Origin: Tannerellaceae bacterium
Lineage (GTDB): Bacteria; Bacteroidota; Bacteroidia; Bacteroidales; Tannerellaceae
Length of the DNA stretch: 44,838 nt
Assembly (NCBI GenBank): GCA_031264865.1
Contig: JAISDJ010000368.1
Location: 1-44,838 of the forward strand
Reading direction: 5' to 3'
Both the position numbers and the translations under genes were made by a program. The stretch's first letter is position 1; the number at the start of each line of letters is the position of its first letter. Shown piece by piece: positions 1 through 7,903 of the stretch. The notes under the pieces were generated by a model, which was given only the letters and a program-made list of their open reading frames with translations, searched no databases and was not told where the DNA came from.

Positions 1-1310
1 CTCATACCTGTAATTTTCCGGTATAAATCCAGCGCATAAACATCTGTCATTCCTGAAATATAATCTAAAACACACTGTATCTTTCCGTAGGTGGTAGAGG
101 CTTTTATGTCATATTGTTCCGGAATGCGCTGCAATAATAATTTACTATAGGCGCTTCCAGGATGGATAACAGCGTCTATCAGACTATCAATTAAATGACT
201 GAATATATGATAACCGGCCAGTTCAATATCTAATACTTCTTTCGCTCTATATATTTTAGCATAAGCTACTTTTGAACAGGCAGCATAGGCTTGCTTAACT
301 GGTTCGTTGATTTCTTTAATCAAGGTACTATTAAATGTACCTGCAAGAATATTTTCTTCATTTTCGAGAAAAATACGGGAACATTCATCTACCAGTAGGC
401 CAATAATGCTTGAACGCAGATAAGCGATTTGCTCATTGAAATCATCCACCATATGCATAACCTCTGTTACATGTTTCAGCCTATCACCTTCAAAAAAGTT
501 AAGTAAAAGGCCGATTGTTTCGTCATTTGTTAATATCCGGAGTTTATGAGCATCTTCTATATCCATTATCTGATAACAGATGTCATCTGCTGCTTCCACT
601 AAATAAACAAGAGGATAACGGATGTAGCGGACAGGTTTAACGTTATTCGTATGGATACCTAACTCCGCAGCTATTTGATCATATGTATCTTCTTCCGATT
701 GAAAAAAACCAAATTTGCCATTCTTTTCCGACAATACAGATGAATAAGGATATTTTACGATAGATGCCAGTGTACAGTAAGTCAATGCAAATCCACCTTT
801 TCTTCGCCCGATAAACTGATGAGTGAGTAAACGCATCGCATTGGCATTCCCTTCAAAATGGATAAAATCTTCCCAACGTCCACCTTCCTTACGCACGTCA
901 CTCTCCAGTATTTTCCCATTACCTTCGGAGAAATAACCTGAGATAGCCCGTTCTCCGGAATGTCCAAAAGGAGGATTGCCCATATCATGTGCCAAACAAG
1001 CAGCAGATACAATAGATCCAATCTCCGGAAAATTAATACTTCCGTCCGGATATTTTCCCATAAGGCTTTTGGATATATTATTACCTAAAGAACGTCCGAC
1101 ACAAGATACCTCAAGGCTATGTGTAAGCCGGTTATGAACAAAAATACTACCGGGCAGAGGAAATACCTGCGTTTTATTTTGTAACCGCCGGAAAGGTGAT
1201 GAAAAAATCAGTCGGTCGTAATCCCGCTGGAAATCGGTACGACGATGTTTCCGTTCATTATATTCCTCCATTCCCAAACGTTTACCGGATAGTAATTGTG
1301 TCCAATTCAT
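1..1310 (-). CDS. dgt: Deoxyguanosinetriphosphate triphosphohydrolase (dGTPase), 3' end cut by window
   Basis: An HD-superfamily dGTPase hydrolyses dGTP to deoxyguanosine and triphosphate in the cytoplasm and so trims dNTP pools. The reading frame starts at an ATG (1308-1310) with MNWTQLLSGKRLGMEEYNER and runs open to the left edge, about 436 residues. HD-domain signatures are visible: HNRLTHSLEV, then AACLAHDMGNPPFGHSGE with the metal-binding His-Asp, and later YLVEAADDICYQIMDIEDA. The last residues in the window, MTDVYALDLYRKITGM, resemble the C-terminal end of the family, so probably only a few codons are missing. A TAnnTTTG-type -7 element lies just upstream on the same strand. The assignment rests on family motifs and length; I am confident of the family. 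Confidence 0.93.
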   Translation of the reverse strand, partial: MNWTQLLSGKRLGMEEYNERKHRRTDFQRDYDRLIFSSPFRRLQNKTQVFPLPGSIFVHNRLTHSLEVSCVGRSLGNNISKSLMGKYPDGSINFPEIGSIVSAACLAHDMGNPPFGHSGERAISGYFSEGNGKILESDVRKEGGRWEDFIHFEGNANAMRLLTHQFIGRRKGGFALTYCTLASIVKYPYSSVLSEKNGKFGFFQSEEDTYDQIAAELGIHTNNVKPVRYIRYPLVYLVEAADDICYQIMDIEDAHKLRILTNDETIGLLLNFFEGDRLKHVTEVMHMVDDFNEQIAYLRSSIIGLLVDECSRIFLENEENILAGTFNSTLIKEINEPVKQAYAACSKVAYAKIYRAKEVLDIELAGYHIFSHLIDSLIDAVIHPGSAYSKLLLQRIPEQYDIKASTTYGKIQCVLDYISGMTDVYALDLYRKITGM

Positions 1311-1330
1311 AATGCACATTTATTTATCCG

Positions 1331-1338
1331 CAAAGGTA
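1331..1338 (-). promoter_or_regulatory. Candidate -7 element for dgt
   Basis: Plus-strand CAAAGGTA reads TACCTTTG on the minus strand, an exact match to the Bacteroidetes -7 consensus TAnnTTTG, 20 bases before the dgt start. No good TTTG -33 box is seen at the usual spacing. Confidence 0.4.
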
Positions 1339-1400
1339 GGAATTATTATAATTACGAACGAATACAATAATACACCATTCAGCCAGATCAGAATTAAGGA

Positions 1401-2243
1401 TCATTTTTTATTCTTTCTTTTTCGCCACCTTACGAACAGATAAATGGTCCCTGCAAGTATAAACCAGAAAGGCCAGACGCTTAATAGGAAGATAATAAAG
1501 TCTACAAAACCATCCCAACCGGTAGAAAGAGCTTCTTTCAGACGTTCAAAGAAATTTTCCCTTCTTTCGGGAGTGAACTTATAATCGTTTTCTTTGCTGA
1601 CGGTCAGATCGAGTGTGCTATATGTTACTTGATTGTTTAGATAGCTCAGGCGACCTTCGGCGCTTTCGATTTCTTCTACAAGACTTCTGATATACTCTTC
1701 TATTTCAAGGATTTCTTTGATGCTTTTGGCCTGTTTGAGTATTTCCTGATATCGAAGCAAATAATTTCGCTTGTTATTAAGACGGGTTTCTATATCTACG
1801 AATTGCTCGGTTACATCCTGCGTATCGATTTCTTTATATAGTATTTTCCCTTTTCCCGATTCAATAGCGGCAATAAGTGTCTCGTAGTTCTCATTCGGGA
1901 CACGTATTTTTAAACGGAACGTTGATACGTATGCTTCATTCTGAAGTGTTTCCTGTGCATAATATCCTTTATACTTTATCAGTAAGGAATCTATTCTTTG
2001 TTTGGTAACTTCTAATTCATTCACGCGGAGACCCATTCGTCCGTCTTTGATAATCTTTTTTTGCATAGGAGCAGCTTGTTGCAAAGGGTCTGTCGTTTTT
2101 GCATCTGCATCATTGGAGTCAATTTCATCTACAGCCGTTCCATATAAGGCGCTTTCGGCCATTGATTCATAGTGTTGACCGTTGTTACTTTCGCAAGAAA
2201 GGAAGAAAATAGTTGTAATAAACAGGATATAGATATTTCTCAT
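1401..2243 (-). CDS. DUF4349 domain-containing lipoprotein
   Basis: Predicted lipoprotein of about 280 residues. I chose the ATG at 2241-2243 because MRNIYILFITTIFFLSCESN is a compact lipoprotein signal with the lipobox cysteine at residue 17; an upstream in-frame ATG at 2279 would add 12 residues before the signal. The body has the DUF4349 pattern: an N-terminal beta-rich segment (KDGRMGLRVNELEVTKQRID), a central coiled coil with heptads (about residues 145-210, TQDVTEQFVDIETRLNNKR), then a C-terminal transmembrane helix (FIIFLLSVWPFWFILAGTIY) with a positively charged tail (RWRKRKNKK). Its role is unknown. A lipid anchor plus a C-terminal membrane helix is the usual layout for this family. 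It is divergent from the permease downstream. Confidence 0.8.
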   Translation of the reverse strand: MRNIYILFITTIFFLSCESNNGQHYESMAESALYGTAVDEIDSNDADAKTTDPLQQAAPMQKKIIKDGRMGLRVNELEVTKQRIDSLLIKYKGYYAQETLQNEAYVSTFRLKIRVPNENYETLIAAIESGKGKILYKEIDTQDVTEQFVDIETRLNNKRNYLLRYQEILKQAKSIKEILEIEEYIRSLVEEIESAEGRLSYLNNQVTYSTLDLTVSKENDYKFTPERRENFFERLKEALSTGWDGFVDFIIFLLSVWPFWFILAGTIYLFVRWRKRKNKK

Positions 2244-2336
2244 CAGATAGTAAAATAGGATTTTATCAATAGGATACAAATGTAAAGATTTATTCGAAAA
2301 TCATCTATTCTTTCAAAAAATTACTTATAAACTGCT

Positions 2337-2344
2337 TATATTTG
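2337..2344 (+). promoter_or_regulatory. Candidate -7 element for amino-acid permease
   Basis: TATATTTG matches TAnnTTTG exactly, 16 bases before the permease ATG. No clear TTTG at the -33 position. Confidence 0.4.
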
Positions 2345-2360
2345 CGCTAAATATGAATAA

Positions 2361-3812
2361 ATGATCAAACGACTATTTAAGAAAAAAGATATTTCCGACG
2401 TTCTAAATGAACCGGAAGAGAATAAGGGCGAACTTAAAAGAAATCTCTCTGCTGCCAATTTGATTGCTTTAGGGATTGGCGCTATTGTAGGGACGGGTAT
2501 TTTCGTAATAACCGGACAGGCTGCTGCTATGTATGCCGGGCCGGCGTTGACTATTTCGTTTCTTATATCTGCCCTTGGATGTGTTATGGCCGGTTTATGC
2601 TATGCCGAATTTGCAGCAATGATACCCACATCGGGAGGTGTTTATTCCTATAGTTATACTACTATGGGAGAAATCTTAGCCTGGTTTGTAGGCTGGATAT
2701 TGGTGCTCGAATATCTTTTTGCCTGTTCCAGCGTGGCCGTTGGATGGTCGGGATATATGTTGAGTTTATTGCATGGATGGGGGATTCCTTTTCCGGAGCA
2801 ATTAGCCGGAGCAACCTTCGATCATTTACCCGATGGCCGTTGGGTGTGGACGGGACGTATGATTAATTTCCCTGCCGTTTTTATTATCGGTGTTGTTTCC
2901 GCTTTCCTTATCGGCGGAATCAAACAATCAGCTATCGTCAATAATATCATCGTCGTTATTAAAGTGAGTGTAATATTGTTGTTCATTGCTTTTGGATTAT
3001 CTTATGTAGATACGAGCAACTGGACGCCTTATATTCCCGAGAATACAGGTGGATTTGGCAACTTTGGCTGGACAGGCATCCTCCGTGGCGCTGCTGTTGT
3101 CTTCTTTGCCTATCTTGGTTTTGATGCTTTATCTACTACAGCGGGCGAAGCACGTAATCCTCAAAAGGATATGCCGAAAGGAATTTTGATTTCGTTGTTA
3201 ATATGCGCTTTTCTATATGTGTCGGTAACAACTGTTTTAACCGGGATCGTTAATTACAAAGAGTTAAATGTAGATGCTCCGATTGCTTTGGCTATCGACC
3301 ATGCAGGAGAAGGATTGGCTTGGTTGAGTCCTTTTATCAAATTAGGAGCCATAGCAGGCCTTAGCTCCGTTATTTTAGTAATGATGCTTGGCCAGTCGCG
3401 CATTTATTACTCCATATCGAAGGATGGATTATTGCCCGAACTATTCTCTAAGGTGCATGATAAACGTGGCATTCCCCAGAATGCTACGTTGTTTGCCAGT
3501 GTTGCAACGGCTTTGATTGCCGGCCTATTCCCTTTACATGTGCTGAGTGAATTGGTTTCTATCGGAACGCTGACGGCTTTCACCATTGTTTGTATCTCCA
3601 TTCTTATCTTACGCAAAACACAACCCCATTTGAAACGTCCGTTTAAAACACCTTTTGTCCCGTTTGTACCCTTACTAGGCGCCGTTATTTGTATTGCACA
3701 GATGATAGCATTGCCGTGGGATACCTGGGTGCGACTGATAGGATGGACGGTTCTCGGATTTATTATCTATTTTGCATACGGGTTAAAACACAGCAAATTA
3801 AATGACAAATAG
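2361..3812 (+). CDS. APC-family amino-acid permease (cationic amino-acid transporter type)
   Basis: Inner-membrane secondary transporter of 483 residues in the APC superfamily, likely moving amino acids by ion symport or exchange. The N-terminal motif NLIALGIGAIVGTGIFVITG (near residue 33) is the substrate-binding TM1 signature, and FLISALGCVMAGLCYAEFAA follows as in CAT/YfnA-like permeases. About 12 hydrophobic helices are visible, and FFAYLGFDALSTTAGEARNP (near residue 247) is the conserved TM6 region. The length is typical. The exact substrate cannot be read from sequence. The gene ends 11 bases from the stop of the convergent MarC gene, with no room for a separate terminator. Confidence 0.9.
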   Translation: MIKRLFKKKDISDVLNEPEENKGELKRNLSAANLIALGIGAIVGTGIFVITGQAAAMYAGPALTISFLISALGCVMAGLCYAEFAAMIPTSGGVYSYSYTTMGEILAWFVGWILVLEYLFACSSVAVGWSGYMLSLLHGWGIPFPEQLAGATFDHLPDGRWVWTGRMINFPAVFIIGVVSAFLIGGIKQSAIVNNIIVVIKVSVILLFIAFGLSYVDTSNWTPYIPENTGGFGNFGWTGILRGAAVVFFAYLGFDALSTTAGEARNPQKDMPKGILISLLICAFLYVSVTTVLTGIVNYKELNVDAPIALAIDHAGEGLAWLSPFIKLGAIAGLSSVILVMMLGQSRIYYSISKDGLLPELFSKVHDKRGIPQNATLFASVATALIAGLFPLHVLSELVSIGTLTAFTIVCISILILRKTQPHLKRPFKTPFVPFVPLLGAVICIAQMIALPWDTWVRLIGWTVLGFIIYFAYGLKHSKLNDK

Positions 3813-3823
3813 TCTGTGGAGGA

Positions 3824-4498
3824 TTATAATATTTGCAAATGAAATATCTTGGAAATACCGGTTACCATAATCTGGATACCGATACAAAACGTGATAAAGG
3901 CAATTAACTTATTAAGCACCATATTCCCCGTGCGTCCGAGTTTTTTCATCAGGCGGGTTCCTTGCGACAGGAAAATATAAAGTATAACAAGCAATGAGAT
4001 AATGGCAAGTGATATGATCGCATAATTGAGTCCGGTAGAAAGAAAATTACCTTTCACAACGGCCGAAGCCATTAACGTAAATATAACAGACATACTGCCT
4101 GGCCCCAGGCTGATAGGAAACGATATCGGATAAAACAGTTTTTTTTCGATATCATTTACGTTTATCTTATCCATTGCCGGCTGCTCCTTATCTGTTTTTT
4201 CGGTTTCCGAATCCGAAAGCCATTCCAATCCCGTTTTACAGATGATAATTCCTCCCCCTAATTGTATAACAGGTATCGCTAATCCGAAAAGTAATAAAAT
4301 GAGATGCCCGGCGAATAGGCTTCCAACCCCTATTAATATACAATTAATGATGATTTTCTTTACGTAAACTTTGCGTTGAGCATCATCCAACTCTCCCAGA
4401 AACCCATTTACAATAAACCCACTCCCAATAGGATTCACCACAGGAAACAAGGCAATAAAAGAAGATACAAATATGTAGATATAATCATGTATAGACAT
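3824..4498 (-). CDS. MarC-family integral membrane protein
   Basis: A 224-residue inner-membrane protein with six hydrophobic segments. The family signature is seen at both halves: SFIALFPVVNPIGSGFIVNG near the N-terminus and PISFPISLGPGSMSVIFTLM in the middle, the paired NPIG and GPG turns of the MarC/UPF0056 family. Family members were once linked to multiple antibiotic resistance, but that role is not supported and the transported substrate is generally unknown. A charged loop between the halves (KTDKEQPAMDKINVNDIEKK) is probably cytoplasmic. The gene stands alone, convergent with the permease. Confidence 0.9.
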   Translation of the reverse strand: MSIHDYIYIFVSSFIALFPVVNPIGSGFIVNGFLGELDDAQRKVYVKKIIINCILIGVGSLFAGHLILLLFGLAIPVIQLGGGIIICKTGLEWLSDSETEKTDKEQPAMDKINVNDIEKKLFYPISFPISLGPGSMSVIFTLMASAVVKGNFLSTGLNYAIISLAIISLLVILYIFLSQGTRLMKKLGRTGNMVLNKLIAFITFCIGIQIMVTGISKIFHLQIL

Positions 4499-4529
4499 AA
4501 AACAGGAGTTTGTATGAGTAATCTAATTA

Positions 4530-4537
4530 CAAATATA
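4530..4537 (-). promoter_or_regulatory. Candidate -7 element for MarC gene
   Basis: CAAATATA on the plus strand is TATATTTG on the minus strand, an exact TAnnTTTG match 31 bases upstream of the MarC start. A TTTG (CAAA at 4553-4556) lies only 15 bases further, shorter than usual. Confidence 0.35.
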
Positions 4538-4689
4538 ACAGATTAGCAGAAACAAATGTTTACCCAATAAACGTTTTGCTGTTTTTGCTCCCAATAGTGT
4601 TAAAAATTTCATGCCGGACTTTTTTAAAAAAGACGCATCCTTTCTTGAAAAAGGTAAGCATTTCTACGATCTGATTTTCCGTATAACCT

Positions 4690-4908
4690 TTATTCCACAT
4701 CAAGCAGTTCAGACAATTTTACATTTAATACGTGGGCTATTTTTAGTAATGTGCCGATGGTAGGGTTTGTCCGGCCTTTCTCTATGCGTATTAAATTGGG
4801 CTTTTCAAAATCACATTTGTCGCTCAAATCCTGGAGAGATAAGTTTTTCGCTTCTCTTAATTCTCTGATTTTAATACCCATTTTCACTAAAACTTCATTT
4901 TTCTCCAT
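4690..4908 (-). CDS. Small XRE-family helix-turn-helix regulator
   Basis: A 72-residue cytoplasmic protein that is almost wholly one Cro/C1-type HTH domain. IRELREAKNLSLQDLSDKCD forms helices 1-3 and FEKPNLIRIEKGRTNPTIGT the recognition region, followed by LLKIAHVLNVKLSELLDVE. There is no sensor or catalytic domain, so it is probably a dimeric DNA-binding repressor or activator. It is divergent from the SusR-like regulator gene at 5039, and the 130-base gap between them holds a promoter and a perfect palindrome, so regulation of that gene or of itself is possible but unproven. Many such small XRE proteins are of unknown target. Confidence 0.88.
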   Translation of the reverse strand: MEKNEVLVKMGIKIRELREAKNLSLQDLSDKCDFEKPNLIRIEKGRTNPTIGTLLKIAHVLNVKLSELLDVE

Positions 4909-4925
4909 AAAAATGTGATTTTATG

Positions 4926-4955
4926 TTTGATAACAAAGTTTTATTTTTACTTTTG
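4926..4955 (+). promoter_or_regulatory. Bacteroidetes-type promoter for SusR-like regulator
   Basis: TTTG at 4926-4929, an 18-base spacer, then TACTTTTG at 4948-4955 (TAnnTTTG). The same 18-base spacing occurs at the rplM promoter in this window. It points at the regulator gene at 5039. Confidence 0.5.
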
Positions 4956-4962
4956 CAGCATC

Positions 4963-4980
4963 GCTATCATTTATGATAGC
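4963..4980. promoter_or_regulatory. Perfect 8-bp palindrome, candidate operator
   Basis: GCTATCAT, two T bases, then ATGATAGC: a perfect inverted repeat starting 8 bases after the -7 box of the promoter at 4926-4955. It could be an operator for the divergent XRE protein or the SusR-like protein, or form a hairpin at the 5' end of the mRNA. There is no T-run, so it is not a terminator. Confidence 0.4.
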
Positions 4981-5038
4981 CAACTGAGAGATAAGTGAAA
5001 ATCCGTTTATAGGATAGGATTGGGCTCGGAAAACACAA

Positions 5039-7894
5039 ATGCAATACATGAATCCTATACTGAAGTTTTTTATACTTATACCTATACTATTCCCTGCCAC
5101 AAGTAATGCTGTCAGCATTACTTATACACCACAGGTTATTAATTACTCTGTGGCTGATTACAAGGCCGGAAACCAGAACTGGTCGGTATCACAAAGTACA
5201 AACGGGCGAATGTATTTCGGTAATAACCGAGGGTTGCTGGAATACGACGGGGTACGCTGGAAATTGTTTATACTTCCTAATAATGCGGCTGTTCGTTCAT
5301 TATATATTACGAAAGATAATCGTATCTATGTAGGCTCTTTCGAAGAGTTCGGCTATTTTGAAGCCGATACCAGCAACCGGTTGATTTATTATTCCTTAAA
5401 AGAAAAGGTTGAGGATTATGCCTTTTTCAACGATGAAATATGGACCATTAACGAATATGGCGGGAAGGTATACTTTCAGTCTTTTTCCTCTTTTTTTATT
5501 TATGACGGAGAAAATGTGTGGAGAGAAAATTCGGATTTTCCCCCATTCTTCTTCTATTCTTTGAATAACAAGCTATATGCCCATTTTATTAATGAAGGCT
5601 TTTATCAGAGAGAAAAAGATTCGTTTGTAAAGTTGGTTTCCACAACAGAATTGGCAAATGACGATGTTGTAGGAGTGTTGCCGTTCAGAGGGCATTTATT
5701 ATTGGTTACGGTCCATAATGGATTGTATGTTTTTGATGGAGATAAGGTTACACCCTGGAATATTCCCTGCACGGATATTCTGAAAACAAGTCTGGCCAAC
5801 CGTGTGGCCATGACGCGTGATTCTACCTATATTATCGGTACCATCTCAAACGGAATAGTAGCTATAAATACAGATGGAAAGATGGTATGGCATCTCAACC
5901 GGAAAAATCATTTGGCAAACAATACAATACTTGGCCTGCATGTTGATCTGCAAAATAATCTCTGGGCTGCTCTAGACAATGGAATCGCCCGTATCCAATC
6001 CAATTCTCCGATTTATATTTATGAACCCAAAGATGCACAAATCGGCATGGTCTATGATATGGTTACCAAGGATGATCGGATGTATCTGGCTACGAATCAA
6101 GGGATATATACCTATTCAGACGGAGATCCGTATCCCCTGCCGTTGCCGAAAATAAACGAACAGACCTGGTTTATCGATTATTTTGACAATCAACTGATAG
6201 CCGGATACAACAGAGGGACATTATCTGTATCGAGTCAGACCACCCGGCAAATTACCGGGCCTAATGGTGGTGGTACGGCTATGAACCGGTGTATTATACA
6301 TGGACAAGAAATCTTGCTGCAAGCGTCTTATACGTCATTGAGCGTTTTTAAGAAAGGGGAGAAAGGAGAATGGTTGTTTAGCCACAATATTGACGGATTC
6401 AGTCATCCGGTTCGTTCTTTCGAAGTAGACCCGGCTGGCAATATATGGATAGGCCACATGTATAAAGGCGTTTACCGGATTACGTTGGACGAAACGCTTC
6501 AGACGGTTAAAACCAGCGATTATATCGGTATGATAGATAAAGAAAATCCGAATGTAAGCGTGAAAGTTATGAAATTGAGAGGGCGAATCGTCCTTACCGA
6601 CGGACACTCGTTTTATACGTATGAAGACCTTTCCCATCAGATTGTTCCCTATGCCATATTAAATGAAAGTTTGCGGGAGATGGGTGATACCTATCATATT
6701 ATTTCTTTGAATAATGACCGGTTTTGGTTTATACGAAATTCCGAATATGTTTTGGTCAATTATAACGAAGGGCGTTTTTATCCAACCATCCGTATTCCTT
6801 TTTCCCTGTTTAAAAATCCGATTATTGAAGACAAAGCCAATATTTATGTGGATAAAAACGGCATCTCTTATTTTTGTCTGAATGGCGGGATTGCCCGTTT
6901 TGACCCGAAACAGTTGAACCAGGAAAAATATCTGTTTGATTTCGCCGGTATAAAGGCCTACAACAGAAATAACGAATATCGGTATCTACCTTGTACCGGA
7001 AAGATTAGTAACCCTGTTATGGTAGATTACCGACATAATCATATCACGTTCGAACTATCACTTCCGGAATATAGCAGGCAACCTGTCAGTGTATATTACA
7101 GGTTGAATGGTTATGACTCGGATTGGATGCCGGCTCCGCCTGATTATGTAATCAATTATTCCAATATCCCGTATGGGTCTTATACGTTTGAAGCGTTGTT
7201 GAGAAATATAAAGGACGAGCCGGCAGTGTCTTTAACATATCCGTTCCGGGTAAAGCCGCCTTTTTACTTGTCGTTTCCAGCCTTTATTTTATATATCCTG
7301 TTGTTTGCCGTCTTGTTTTCGGTTGGTATAAAAGCGTATACGACAAGCGTAGTCCGAAAGAAAAACAGACAGATTGAAGAGCAAAAAAAGAAGCAGGAAC
7401 AACAACTGAAAGAGCAGGAACGGCTTATCATTAAACTTCAAAACGAAAAGCTGGAAGACGAACTAAGTTACAAAAGCAAGGAACTGGCAAGCACCACGTT
7501 ATCGCTGATCGCTATGAATGATTTCCTGACGGCTTTAAAAAAAGACATACAGGCACAAGTAGTAAACGGGAATTATTCGAAGAAGTATTACGATAAACTC
7601 CTCCGATGGATAGAAGAAAACCTTACGAAGGAAGACGAATGGGATATCTACCAGAATAATTTCGACCGCGTACACGAACACTTTTTCAGGAAACTAAAAG
7701 CCCGCTACCCCGACCTCACGCCGGGCGACCTACGAATGTGTGCCCTCCTACGCCTGAACATGCCTACAAAAGATATGGCTAAAATGCTGAACCTCTCTGT
7801 CCGCGGCGTAGAAGGCGCACGCTATCGCCTGCGAAGAAAACTAACCCTTCCCGAAGGCGAAAACCTGATTGACTTTATGATAACCTTCAAGTAA
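5039..7894 (+). CDS. SusR-like membrane-bound one-component regulator (beta-propeller, Y_Y_Y, HTH)
   Basis: A 951-residue transmembrane transcription regulator. A signal sequence (about residues 1-24) leads into a long periplasmic sensor of repeated propeller blades (for example RMYFGNNRGLLEYDGVRW, NNLWAALDNGIARI, GNIWIGHMYKGVYRI), then a Y_Y_Y domain (about 673-735, YYRLNGYDSDWMPAPPDY). One membrane helix (about 741-763) follows, then a coiled coil rich in K, E and Q, and a C-terminal LuxR/GerE-like HTH (about 892-951, DLTPGDLRMCALLRLNMPTK). No histidine-kinase or receiver domain is present, so this is not a hybrid two-component system. It lies tail to tail with the PUL operon, 9 bases from the GH144 stop, and is its likely regulator. 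Start choice (ATG 5039 or 5048) is uncertain; both keep the signal. Confidence 0.88.
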   Translation: MQYMNPILKFFILIPILFPATSNAVSITYTPQVINYSVADYKAGNQNWSVSQSTNGRMYFGNNRGLLEYDGVRWKLFILPNNAAVRSLYITKDNRIYVGSFEEFGYFEADTSNRLIYYSLKEKVEDYAFFNDEIWTINEYGGKVYFQSFSSFFIYDGENVWRENSDFPPFFFYSLNNKLYAHFINEGFYQREKDSFVKLVSTTELANDDVVGVLPFRGHLLLVTVHNGLYVFDGDKVTPWNIPCTDILKTSLANRVAMTRDSTYIIGTISNGIVAINTDGKMVWHLNRKNHLANNTILGLHVDLQNNLWAALDNGIARIQSNSPIYIYEPKDAQIGMVYDMVTKDDRMYLATNQGIYTYSDGDPYPLPLPKINEQTWFIDYFDNQLIAGYNRGTLSVSSQTTRQITGPNGGGTAMNRCIIHGQEILLQASYTSLSVFKKGEKGEWLFSHNIDGFSHPVRSFEVDPAGNIWIGHMYKGVYRITLDETLQTVKTSDYIGMIDKENPNVSVKVMKLRGRIVLTDGHSFYTYEDLSHQIVPYAILNESLREMGDTYHIISLNNDRFWFIRNSEYVLVNYNEGRFYPTIRIPFSLFKNPIIEDKANIYVDKNGISYFCLNGGIARFDPKQLNQEKYLFDFAGIKAYNRNNEYRYLPCTGKISNPVMVDYRHNHITFELSLPEYSRQPVSVYYRLNGYDSDWMPAPPDYVINYSNIPYGSYTFEALLRNIKDEPAVSLTYPFRVKPPFYLSFPAFILYILLFAVLFSVGIKAYTTSVVRKKNRQIEEQKKKQEQQLKEQERLIIKLQNEKLEDELSYKSKELASTTLSLIAMNDFLTALKKDIQAQVVNGNYSKKYYDKLLRWIEENLTKEDEWDIYQNNFDRVHEHFFRKLKARYPDLTPGDLRMCALLRLNMPTKDMAKMLNLSVRGVEGARYRLRRKLTLPEGENLIDFMITFK

Positions 7895-7903
7895 TCCTCC
7901 GCC

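Noticed and set aside
4560-4690. Short minus-strand frame of about 40 codons (MLTFFKKGCVFFKKVRHEIF) after the XRE gene
   Set aside because: Too short, in a different frame from the XRE gene, with no recognised motif; it could be a gene remnant, but this cannot be supported.
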